Below are positions 30,591 through 36,641 of a stretch of DNA of 36,641 bases, one piece after another (position 1 is the first letter of the stretch; the number at the start of each line of letters is the position of its first letter). This stretch comes from Clostridia bacterium. Its GTDB lineage: Bacteria > Bacillota > Clostridia > Christensenellales > Aristaeellaceae. The DNA lies in NCBI GenBank assembly GCA_030535375.1, contig JAUNJB010000009.1:1-36641 (forward strand). Reading direction: 5' to 3'. A program made the translations under genes and the position numbers. The notes below the pieces were generated by a model. That model did no database searches and was not told where the DNA came from. It worked only from the letters and a program-made list of their open reading frames with translations.

Positions 30591-31814
30591 TCACCAGGTC
30601 ATAACCTTGGGCGCGTATTTCCTCTGTGTGGAATCGTCCCACGGATCGTAGGCCTCGCCGGTCTGCGCGTTGATCATCAGCATTACATGCCCCCAGCTAT
30701 GCTTGCGATAGTTGTAAACTTCCCCGTTCAGCTCGGTTTCTGGATATTCGGAATAATCGCGTCCCGTGCCGGATGCATAGCAGCACTCCACCAACCACAC
30801 AGGCGTCGCCAGAAACGGCATCTTCATTCCCTCCGCAAATTCCTTTTGGGTGTTTGGATAGTCCACGGACGGATCGAGCCAGTAAACCCAGCCCAGATAC
30901 ATCGCGTAGACGTGCTGTACCTTGTCACGGTCGATGAGGTTTTCCACCGTCTGTTGAATCTGGTCAAAGCTGAGCAGCGGCACATCCTCCTGCACGACCT
31001 CTTTGATGGAATATCCCCTGCCATACAGCATAAATACATCGTCAGACACATAACGCATCAGCTCCACGCCGTTGCAGGTATTGCTCAAAAGATTATCCTT
31101 GTATCTCAAGGAATATCCCTGACGGAATTTCGGCCCGCCCAGCATCGGAATGCCGTTCACCGACAATATGGCGTGCACATCATACGAGCCCATGCCCGTG
31201 TGTTCTCCCAAATCAAGCGGCTCTCCCGCCTGATATCGGCCATCCCGCTTCACAAGCTCGGACGGCGTGGTGTTAACTCCGGCCTGATCGATCAGAATGT
31301 CATATTCTTCCCCATAGATTTCCTTCACCAGGCTTTCAAGCCTGTTTGCCACATCCGCGAGGGAAGCATTTTGATTCTCCGCATAGATGGAAGAACCATC
31401 CACCTTCGGATTCTCCTCCCAAAGATGGAAATACACGCTCTTCTCCTCGCCAACGGAGTAAAGGCGCCCCGATTTCTTCAGTTGCTCCCCCTGAGCTTCA
31501 ATCAAATCTAACCTTTTGATTTTCACTGTAGCGCTGTCCTTCTTCAGATTGTCCGCATACGGTGCAAGCGCCTCCTCGCTTAAATCGCTGCGCGCCACGC
31601 GCACCACGGGGAATGTATCAGCCGTGGGCATGAGGATCGGCGCATGGAAGCTCACCGTGCGCCCTTTTCTGTTGATGTATTCCCCTTGCCAATAGGCCGG
31701 GGTTTGCTCCCGAAGCTCCGCGATATTCATCGTGGGTTCCGCGGCCCGTGCCGTCAGGGGCAGCAGCATAGCAACCGCCAGCGCCGGCAACACGCATTTT
31801 TTGATGTGTTTCAT
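30591..31814 (-). CDS. Exported protein of unknown function in a sigma/anti-sigma operon
   Basis: A 407-residue protein with a clear signal peptide (MKHIKKCVLPALAVAMLLPLTARA, cleavage after ARA). I recall a DUF6034-type clostridial family with similar layout but cannot confirm it. Features are an N-terminal helical part (residues 25-160), a middle part with YGEEYDILIDQAGVNTTPSE, and a C-terminal part with VYAMYLGWVYWLDP, KMPFLATPVWLVECCYASG and a closing HSWGHVMLMINAQTGEAYDPWDD. The last stretch resembles PepSY/YycH-like C-terminal strands that end with a gene-specific 'inherited-trait' pattern, but no enzyme motif is visible. The ATG at 31814 has GAGGAGG 8-9 bases upstream. It leads the operon and may be the sensor or target of the sigma factor. 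Confidence 0.75.
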   Translation of the reverse strand: MKHIKKCVLPALAVAMLLPLTARAAEPTMNIAELREQTPAYWQGEYINRKGRTVSFHAPILMPTADTFPVVRVARSDLSEEALAPYADNLKKDSATVKIKRLDLIEAQGEQLKKSGRLYSVGEEKSVYFHLWEENPKVDGSSIYAENQNASLADVANRLESLVKEIYGEEYDILIDQAGVNTTPSELVKRDGRYQAGEPLDLGEHTGMGSYDVHAILSVNGIPMLGGPKFRQGYSLRYKDNLLSNTCNGVELMRYVSDDVFMLYGRGYSIKEVVQEDVPLLSFDQIQQTVENLIDRDKVQHVYAMYLGWVYWLDPSVDYPNTQKEFAEGMKMPFLATPVWLVECCYASGTGRDYSEYPETELNGEVYNYRKHSWGHVMLMINAQTGEAYDPWDDSTQRKYAPKVMTW

Positions 31815-31927
31815 CAGACATGACCTCCTCATTTCTCATGATGGGATTCGCATTTGAATAACCCTTCACCTGTACTATGCCGCCGGGCCGCCAAAATTGG
31901 ACAGCATTTTCCTAAATATACAATTAT

Positions 31928-31954
31928 GCCGCCGCGGGAATTTCCCGCGGCGGC
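31928..31954 (-). terminator. Long GC-rich hairpin after the phosphoglucomutase gene
   Basis: A nearly perfect palindrome (GCCGCCGCGGGAA/TTCCCGCGGCGGC) lies 27 bases after the stop at 31981. On the minus strand it is followed by an AT-rich stretch but not a T run, so it is an imperfect terminator. Confidence 0.6.
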
Positions 31955-31980
31955 TACTTTATGAAAGATAGTGTACACCC

Positions 31981-33705
31981 TTACGCCATCAGCGCCTTGC
32001 AGGCATCGACCAGCGCGGCGTTCTCCGCGGCGGAATCGGCCGCTTCCTTCGCGTTGGTGTTGACGTAGAGCTTGATCTTGGGTTCCGTGCCGGACGGACG
32101 GATGCAGACCCATGCGCCGCCCTCCAGTTCGAAGTAGAGCACGTCGCTCTTGGGCAGGCCGGCGGGTGTGACGCTGCCGTCGGCGTCCTTGCGCGTGCCG
32201 GCGAGATAGTCGCGCACGGCGAGAACCTTCTTGCCCGCCAGCTCCTTGGGTGCGTCTGCGCGAAGGCCCTTCATGATGCTCTGCATCTTCGCGACGCCGT
32301 CCTTGCCCGGCAGCGTGACAGAGACGACCTTCTCCACATAATAGCCGTAGGTTTTGTAGATCTCCTGGAGGATATCGTAGAGCGTCTTGCCCTGGGTCTT
32401 GGCCCAGGCGGCGGCCTCGGCGATCAGCAGGGAGGCGTTGACACCGTCCTTGTCGCGCACGAAGGTGGAGGACAGGAAGCCGTAGCTCTCCTCAAAGCCG
32501 AAGACGAAGGTGTGATCGCCCTTGTCCTGGAACTGCTGGATCTTCTCCGCGATCCACTTGAAGCCGGTCAGCGTGTCAAAGCAGACAAGGCCGAAGCTCT
32601 CGGCGATCTTGCGCGCCAGCTCGGTGGAGACGACGGACTTGACGACGGCGCCGTTTTTCGGGATGGTGCCCAGCGCCTCGCGGCTCTTGAGGATGTAATA
32701 CAGCAGCGTGCAGCCGATCTGGTTGCCGGTCATCAGGTAATACTTGCCCTCGTCATCCTTGACGGCGATGCCCACGCGGTCGCAGTCCGGATCGGTGCCG
32801 AAGATGCAGTCTGCGCCGACCTCGTCCGCCAGCTTCATGGCCATGGCAAACGCAGCCGGGTCCTCGGGATTAGGCACCTTGATGGTGGAGAAGTTCGGAT
32901 CGGGCAGCTCCTGCTCCTTGACGATATAGACGTTTTCGATGCCGATCTCTTTGAGGATGCGGCGGACGGGCTTGTTGCCGGAGCCGTGCAGCGGCGTGTA
33001 GACGATCTTGAGCTCCTTGCCGGCGGTCTGCATCAGCTCGGGCTGGACGGAAAGCGTCTTAACGTCGGCGATGTAGTCGTCGTCAATCTCCTTTTTGCCG
33101 ATAATTTGAAGCAGGCCGGCCTCCTTGGCCGCGGCCTCATCCATCTCCACCGCGTCTTGATAGCGGTTGCCGCGGATGAGCTTCAGCACCTGGTCGGCGT
33201 ACTCCGGCGGCATCTGCGCGCCGTCCTCCCAGTATACCTTGTAGCCGTTGTACTGCGGCGGATTGTGGCTGGCCGTGATGACGATACCGGCGATGGCATG
33301 CAGATGCCGCACCGCGTAGGACAGCACAGGCACCGGGCGCAGCTCGTCAAACAGATAGGCGTGGATGCCCTCATGGCACAGCACGAGCGCGGAGGCCTTT
33401 GCAAACTCCGGGCTCATGCGGCGGGAGTCGTAAGCGATGACCACGCCGCGCTGCTTATAGGCGGGGTCCTGGCTGTTGATGTAGTCCGCAAAGCCCTTGG
33501 TAGCCCGGCGCACATTGTACAGGTTCATGCGGTTGGTACCCGCGCCGAGCACGCCGCGCATGCCCGCGGTGCCGAAGGACAGCTCGGTATAGAAGCGATC
33601 CTCGATTTCCTTTTCGTCGCCCTCAAGCGCCTTGAGCTCATCGACCGTTGCCTGGTCGTCAGCGAAATCGCGCAGCCAAGCCTCGTATTGTTCACGATAC
33701 GTCAT
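31981..33705 (-). CDS. pgcA: Phosphoglucomutase/phosphomannomutase (PgcA type)
   Basis: A 574-residue alpha-D-phosphohexomutase that interconverts glucose-1-P and glucose-6-P, feeding UDP-glucose and wall-glycan synthesis. Motifs are the phosphoserine loop TASHNPPQYNGYK with Ser146, the metal loop DPDCDRVGIA, the sugar-binding GFEESYGFL, and the phosphate-binding RPSGTEPKIKLY near the C-terminus. Its length is typical of the Bacillus PgcA type. The ATG at 33705 has GGAGG 9 bases upstream. It is a single gene, divergent from pepF, and its leader contains a small hairpin at 33731-33746. Confidence 0.95.
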   Translation of the reverse strand: MTYREQYEAWLRDFADDQATVDELKALEGDEKEIEDRFYTELSFGTAGMRGVLGAGTNRMNLYNVRRATKGFADYINSQDPAYKQRGVVIAYDSRRMSPEFAKASALVLCHEGIHAYLFDELRPVPVLSYAVRHLHAIAGIVITASHNPPQYNGYKVYWEDGAQMPPEYADQVLKLIRGNRYQDAVEMDEAAAKEAGLLQIIGKKEIDDDYIADVKTLSVQPELMQTAGKELKIVYTPLHGSGNKPVRRILKEIGIENVYIVKEQELPDPNFSTIKVPNPEDPAAFAMAMKLADEVGADCIFGTDPDCDRVGIAVKDDEGKYYLMTGNQIGCTLLYYILKSREALGTIPKNGAVVKSVVSTELARKIAESFGLVCFDTLTGFKWIAEKIQQFQDKGDHTFVFGFEESYGFLSSTFVRDKDGVNASLLIAEAAAWAKTQGKTLYDILQEIYKTYGYYVEKVVSVTLPGKDGVAKMQSIMKGLRADAPKELAGKKVLAVRDYLAGTRKDADGSVTPAGLPKSDVLYFELEGGAWVCIRPSGTEPKIKLYVNTNAKEAADSAAENAALVDACKALMA

Positions 33706-33730
33706 TTGCTTCTTCCTCCATGCGTTTTTT

Positions 33731-33764
33731 ATCCACGGCTGTGGATATCTCTGCTTCAATTATA
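33731..33764 (-). promoter_or_regulatory. pgcA promoter -10 and leader hairpin
   Basis: A minus-strand TATAAT lies at 33764-33759 with a weak -35 (TTAAAA). Between it and the ribosome-binding site is ATCCAC-GGCT-GTGGAT (33731-33746), which would form a 6-bp hairpin in the mRNA leader. The two arms also look like paired DnaA boxes, but I do not claim that function. Confidence 0.45.
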
Positions 33765-33829
33765 ATGCAAAACGCACTATTTTTAAAGAGGAATCGCACC
33801 GTTTTTTGTCTTTTCTTCCTGTTTCTCCC

Positions 33830-33858
33830 TTGTTTCCGCTGCTCCCTTTGGCTATAAT
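33830..33858 (+). promoter_or_regulatory. pepF promoter
   Basis: TTGTTT (33830-33835), 17 bases and TATAAT (33853-33858), 32 bases before the ATG. Confidence 0.7.
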
Positions 33859-33890
33859 AGGCGTGAGATCACGCTTGAGGAGGTACACGC

Positions 33891-35642
33891 ATGCAGACCA
33901 CATGGGACTTGTCCGTCTTTTACGACGGTTTTGACGATCTTTCCTTTACTTCCGACCTTGCCGCCCTGCCCTTGCGCATCGCCGCGCTCACAAAGGCCAT
34001 CGGCGAGGACGCGCCCGACGACGCCGAAAAGCTGCGCGGCCTGATCGCGCAGATGGAGGATATCTGCGCAAGGTTTGAACGTTTGAGCATGATGACCCAG
34101 ATGACGCTGGCCTGCGACGCAGCGCATCCCGCCGCGAACGCCGCCATGACGCCGCTGATGCGCGCCGGCATGGCCTATGAGCAGGCAAAGAGCGCCTTTG
34201 CGCGCTATCTCGCGGCGATTGACGATCTGGATGCGTTGATTGAAGGCGACGCGGTGCTCGCCGCGAACGGCTTTGCGCTGCGCGAGACCGCCGAAAGCGC
34301 CCGCCATCTGCTCGATCCCGCGCTAGAAGGGCCGGTTCTGCGGATGCAGCTCTCCGGCGGCGAGGCGTTCTCCCAGCTGCGCGACAAGCTCGACGCCACG
34401 CTGCTCGTCGACTATCGCGGGGAACAGCTGCCCCTGTCCGCCGTGCGCGCCCTGGCCTACGACGCGGACGCGGCTGTCCGCCGGGACGCCTATAAGGCGG
34501 AGCTCGCTGCCTACGCCAAGATCGAACTGCCGATGGCCGCCTGCCTGAACAGCATCAAGGCCGAGGGGCAGACGATGGCCGAGCTCAAGGGCTACGAAGA
34601 CGTGCTCACCATGACGCTGAGCGAATCCCGCATGGACGCAAAGACGCTTGAGGCCATGTGGACGGCCATCCGCGGCGCGCTGCCGGAGCTGCGCGCCTAT
34701 CTGCGCGCCAAGGGGCGTCTGCTCGGGCACGAAAACGGCCTGCCGTTCTACGATCTCTTCGCCCCGATCGGCTCCAGCACCCGCACCTATACGATCGAGG
34801 AAGCGCGCGACCTGCTGCTCTCCGTCTTCGGCGAGTTCTGCCCAGAGATGAGCGGCATGATGGCGCAGGCGTTTGACGAACGCTGGATCGACGTCTATCC
34901 CCGCAGCGGCAAGACCGGCGGCGCATTCTGCGAGGGCAGTTACGCGCTTAACATCAGCCGCATCCTCACCAATTTCGCGGGCAGCCTTTCGGATGTCAGC
35001 ACGCTGGCGCACGAGCTGGGCCACGCCTTCAACAACCGCATGCTCCGCCGCGTGCCGCGCCTGATGACCGAAACCCCCATGCCGCTGGCGGAGACGGCCT
35101 CCACCTTCAACGAAACGCTGCTCTCCGCCGTGCTGCGCGGCCGCGCCGCGCGCGAGGAGGAGCTGATGCTGCTGGACGCCAGCCTGAGCGAAAACCTGCA
35201 AACGCTGGTGGACATCTACTCCCGCTTCCTCTTCGAGCAGAAGGTCGTGGAGGCGCAGGCGGATCACCCGCTGAGCGCCCCCGAGCTCAAGGAGACGATG
35301 CTCTGGGCGCAGGAGCAAACCTACGGCGACGGGCTTGATCCCGCGCTGCGTCACCCGTATATGTGGGCCTGCAAGAGCCATTACTATTCCACCGGCGAGC
35401 ACTTCTACAACTTCCCATACGCCTTTGGCTGCCTGTTCGCGCGCGGCCTCTATGCGCGATACGAGAAGGAGGGCGCGTCCTTCGTGCCGGTCTACTGCGA
35501 TCTGCTCTCGCGCTTTGGCAGCGGCACGATCGAGGACGTCGCCGCCAGCGTGGGGATCGACGTGCGCAGCGCCGATTTCTGGCAGGGCGCCGTAGAGAGC
35601 ATCGTGCAGGAAGTTAGGCGCTTCGTCGAGCTGTCGAAATAA
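33891..35642 (+). CDS. pepF: Oligoendopeptidase F (M3 family)
   Basis: A 583-residue zinc metallopeptidase. The HExxH motif is HELGH at residues 374-378, followed by the Glu of ETASTFNE about 25 residues later, which supplies the third zinc ligand. The N-terminal half is helical, with the LSVFYDGFDD start and an AYDADAAVRRDAYKA segment. PepF cleaves medium-length peptides in the cytoplasm and takes part in peptide turnover. No signal peptide is present. The ATG at 33891 has GAGGAGG 7-8 bases upstream and its own promoter. smpB follows 85 bases after the stop with its own promoter. Confidence 0.95.
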   Translation: MQTTWDLSVFYDGFDDLSFTSDLAALPLRIAALTKAIGEDAPDDAEKLRGLIAQMEDICARFERLSMMTQMTLACDAAHPAANAAMTPLMRAGMAYEQAKSAFARYLAAIDDLDALIEGDAVLAANGFALRETAESARHLLDPALEGPVLRMQLSGGEAFSQLRDKLDATLLVDYRGEQLPLSAVRALAYDADAAVRRDAYKAELAAYAKIELPMAACLNSIKAEGQTMAELKGYEDVLTMTLSESRMDAKTLEAMWTAIRGALPELRAYLRAKGRLLGHENGLPFYDLFAPIGSSTRTYTIEEARDLLLSVFGEFCPEMSGMMAQAFDERWIDVYPRSGKTGGAFCEGSYALNISRILTNFAGSLSDVSTLAHELGHAFNNRMLRRVPRLMTETPMPLAETASTFNETLLSAVLRGRAAREEELMLLDASLSENLQTLVDIYSRFLFEQKVVEAQADHPLSAPELKETMLWAQEQTYGDGLDPALRHPYMWACKSHYYSTGEHFYNFPYAFGCLFARGLYARYEKEGASFVPVYCDLLSRFGSGTIEDVAASVGIDVRSADFWQGAVESIVQEVRRFVELSK

Positions 35643-35666
35643 CCGCGGGCTCCCCTTGCGCGCACC

Positions 35667-35696
35667 TTGCAATTTCTCCCCGTCCTGTGCTATACT
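35667..35696 (+). promoter_or_regulatory. smpB promoter
   Basis: TTGCAA (35667-35672), 18 bases and TATACT (35691-35696), 31 bases before the ATG. Confidence 0.6.
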
Positions 35697-35727
35697 ATGT
35701 CGTAGCAGCAGACGGGGAGGGAATCGC

Positions 35728-36201
35728 ATGGCGCGCGCAAAGGGCATCAAGCCCATGGCCCAAAACAGAAAAGCGTTCCACGATTACTTCGTCGAGGAGC
35801 GCATCGAATGCGGCATGGAGCTGCACGGCACCGAGGTCAAAAGCATGCGCCAGGGCCGCATGAATCTCAAGGAGAGCTTTGCCATCGTCAAAGACGGCGA
35901 GGTTCTTGTCTGCGGCATGCACATCAGCCCGTACGAGCAGGGCAATATCTTCAACACCGATCCGCTGCGGCAAAAAAAGCTGCTTTTGCACAAGAGCCAG
36001 ATTCGCCATCTGGCGCAGGAATCCGGCAAGATGGGCTATTCGCTCATTCCGCTTCAGGTCTACCTCAAGGACGGCCGTTTCAAGCTGGAGCTGGGGCTTT
36101 GCAAGGGCAAAAAGCTGCACGACAAGCGCGACGATATCGCCGCGCGCGACGCTCAGCGCGAAATACAGCGCGCGCTGCGCTCAAGGAACCGCGGAGAATA
36201 A
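35728..36201 (+). CDS. smpB: SsrA-binding protein SmpB
   Basis: A 157-residue RNA-binding protein that delivers tmRNA to stalled ribosomes. The OB-fold core shows NRKAFHDYFVEERIECGMELHGTEVKSMR near residues 13-42 and ISPYEQGNIFNTDPLRQKKLLLHKSQI later. The basic C-terminal tail (KGKKLHDKRDDIAARDAQREIQRAL) becomes helical in the mRNA path. The ATG at 35728 has GGGGAGG 7 bases upstream. It lies directly before ssrA, the usual pairing, with only 21 bases between; the two may share a transcript that is then cut at the tmRNA 5' end. Confidence 0.97.
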   Translation: MARAKGIKPMAQNRKAFHDYFVEERIECGMELHGTEVKSMRQGRMNLKESFAIVKDGEVLVCGMHISPYEQGNIFNTDPLRQKKLLLHKSQIRHLAQESGKMGYSLIPLQVYLKDGRFKLELGLCKGKKLHDKRDDIAARDAQREIQRALRSRNRGE

Positions 36202-36222
36202 ACCGCTGTCCGTCTCAATTAT

Positions 36223-36570
36223 GGGGGTGTACTGGTTTCGACGGGATTGTGGGCGGCCAGGTAAGCGAGCCGTGGCCCCGGGCCACGTAAAAACCGGGAA
36301 ATTAAAAATTAACTGACAATAACGATTATTGCCTCGCGGCCTGATTAGGCTGCGCGTCGGCCCGGTGATCCCGCTGCACCGGAACCCGGCGTCATTTAGC
36401 GGGCCATGACCATGCCTAAGCTTTGCCGCATGGCCACATCATGAAGCTACTGAATCCTTAAGCCTGTCTGCGGGCGTCTGGACGAGGGAATTTTAAATCA
36501 CAGACTGCGCTCGGAGAAAACTTGGCAGTCGCTTTTTCGGACAGGGGTTCGATTCCCCTCACCTCCACCA
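36223..36570 (+). ncRNA. ssrA: tmRNA (ssrA)
   Basis: A 348-nt one-piece tmRNA. Its 5' end (GGGGGTG) pairs with CACCTCC before the discriminator A and encoded CCA at the 3' end, giving a 7-bp acceptor stem with one G-U pair. The tRNA-like domain shows the classic start TGTACTGGTTTCGACGGG and the T-arm GGGTTCGATTCCCC. The tag frame is GAC AAT AAC GAT TAT TGC CTC GCG GCC TGA at 36315-36344, giving DNNDYCLAA. The resume codon is inferred by analogy with tags ending in YALAA; ACT (Thr) just before is possible. The rest folds into the pseudoknot region. Confidence 0.95.
36315..36344 (+). other. Degradation-tag reading frame of tmRNA
   Basis: Nine codons and TGA give DNNDYCLAA. The ending LAA is the normal ClpXP-type signal, but Cys replaces the usual Ala and the resume codon reads Asp rather than the common Ala. 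Confidence 0.7.
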
Positions 36571-36575
36571 AATTT

Positions 36576-36605
36576 GTCTGAAAACCACGGTTTTCAGGCT
36601 TTTTT
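36576..36605 (+). terminator. Terminator after ssrA
   Basis: CTGAAAAC/GTTTTCAG with a 4-base loop, extended by G-C and U-G pairs, is followed by six T residues. The remaining 36 bases of the window hold nothing that I can support. Confidence 0.9.
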
Positions 36606-36641
36606 ATTTGATATTTTGCTTAAAGTTCGGTCATCCCCCGG

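Noticed and set aside
33731..33746. Two inverted DnaA-box-like sequences (TTATCCACG and ATATCCACA)
   Set aside because: There is no AT-rich unwinding region, dnaA or dnaN gene, or cluster of further boxes. A leader hairpin for pgcA is the simpler reading. A single TTATCCACA inside mocA near 11838 is likewise taken as chance.

Overview
The window is about 36.6 kb of GC-rich DNA from a spore-forming member of the Bacillota, most likely a high-GC Clostridia lineage. The evidence is a sporulation cluster (yabP-yabQ-divIC), strong AGGAGG-type ribosome-binding sites, GTG starts, TTGACA/TATAAT-type promoters and a Gram-positive style tmRNA. Species cannot be named from this sequence. I see no transposase, phage gene, CRISPR array or rRNA; the only structural RNA is tmRNA.

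Layout. 1-1990 (minus): yabP, yabQ, divIC and a Ppx/GppA phosphatase cut by the window edge. 2222-3739 (plus): a TylF-type methyltransferase-like protein with decayed metal ligands and a small membrane protein. 4127-7902 (minus): a three-subunit molybdenum hydroxylase (FAD, 2Fe-2S and molybdenum subunits). 8197-10322: a leucine-rich-repeat protein, a Crp/Fnr regulator and a second, intact TylF-type protein. 10580-13291 (plus): a cofactor-maturation operon made of a histidine phosphatase-HD fusion, a MocA-like cytidylyltransferase and XdhC. 13508-15580 (minus): an exported alpha/beta hydrolase and a second Crp/Fnr regulator. 15984-21199 (minus): a second molybdenum hydroxylase operon. 21626-28624: a solute-binding protein, a degenerate CDP-glucose dehydratase-like protein, an oligosaccharide flippase, a serine hydrolase and a methyltransferase. 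28877-31814 (minus): an exported protein, an ECF sigma factor and a putative anti-sigma factor. 31981-36605: phosphoglucomutase, oligoendopeptidase F, smpB, ssrA and its terminator.

The centre of interest is 4-21 kb. Two different molybdenum hydroxylases, one shared set of molybdenum-cofactor maturation genes and two Crp/Fnr regulators look like one metabolic island. MocA would make the cytidine dinucleotide form of the cofactor, XdhC would insert and sulfurate it, and the two hydroxylases would use it on N-heterocycles such as purines or on related aromatic substrates. Substrates cannot be read from sequence.

The most unusual gene is the FAD subunit of the second hydroxylase (15984-18359). 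A complete GltD-like NADPH:Fe-S oxidoreductase module of about 470 residues is inserted inside its FAD-binding domain, at the loop that carries the 4-hydroxybenzoyl-CoA-reductase-type [4Fe-4S] cysteines. This would wire the hydroxylase directly to NAD(P)H through extra Fe-S clusters and a second flavin.

Other points are related 14-16 bp imperfect palindromes upstream of several operons (candidate Crp/Fnr sites), two families of noncoding interspersed repeats, two pseudoenzyme-like proteins, and a tmRNA tag reading DNNDYCLAA.
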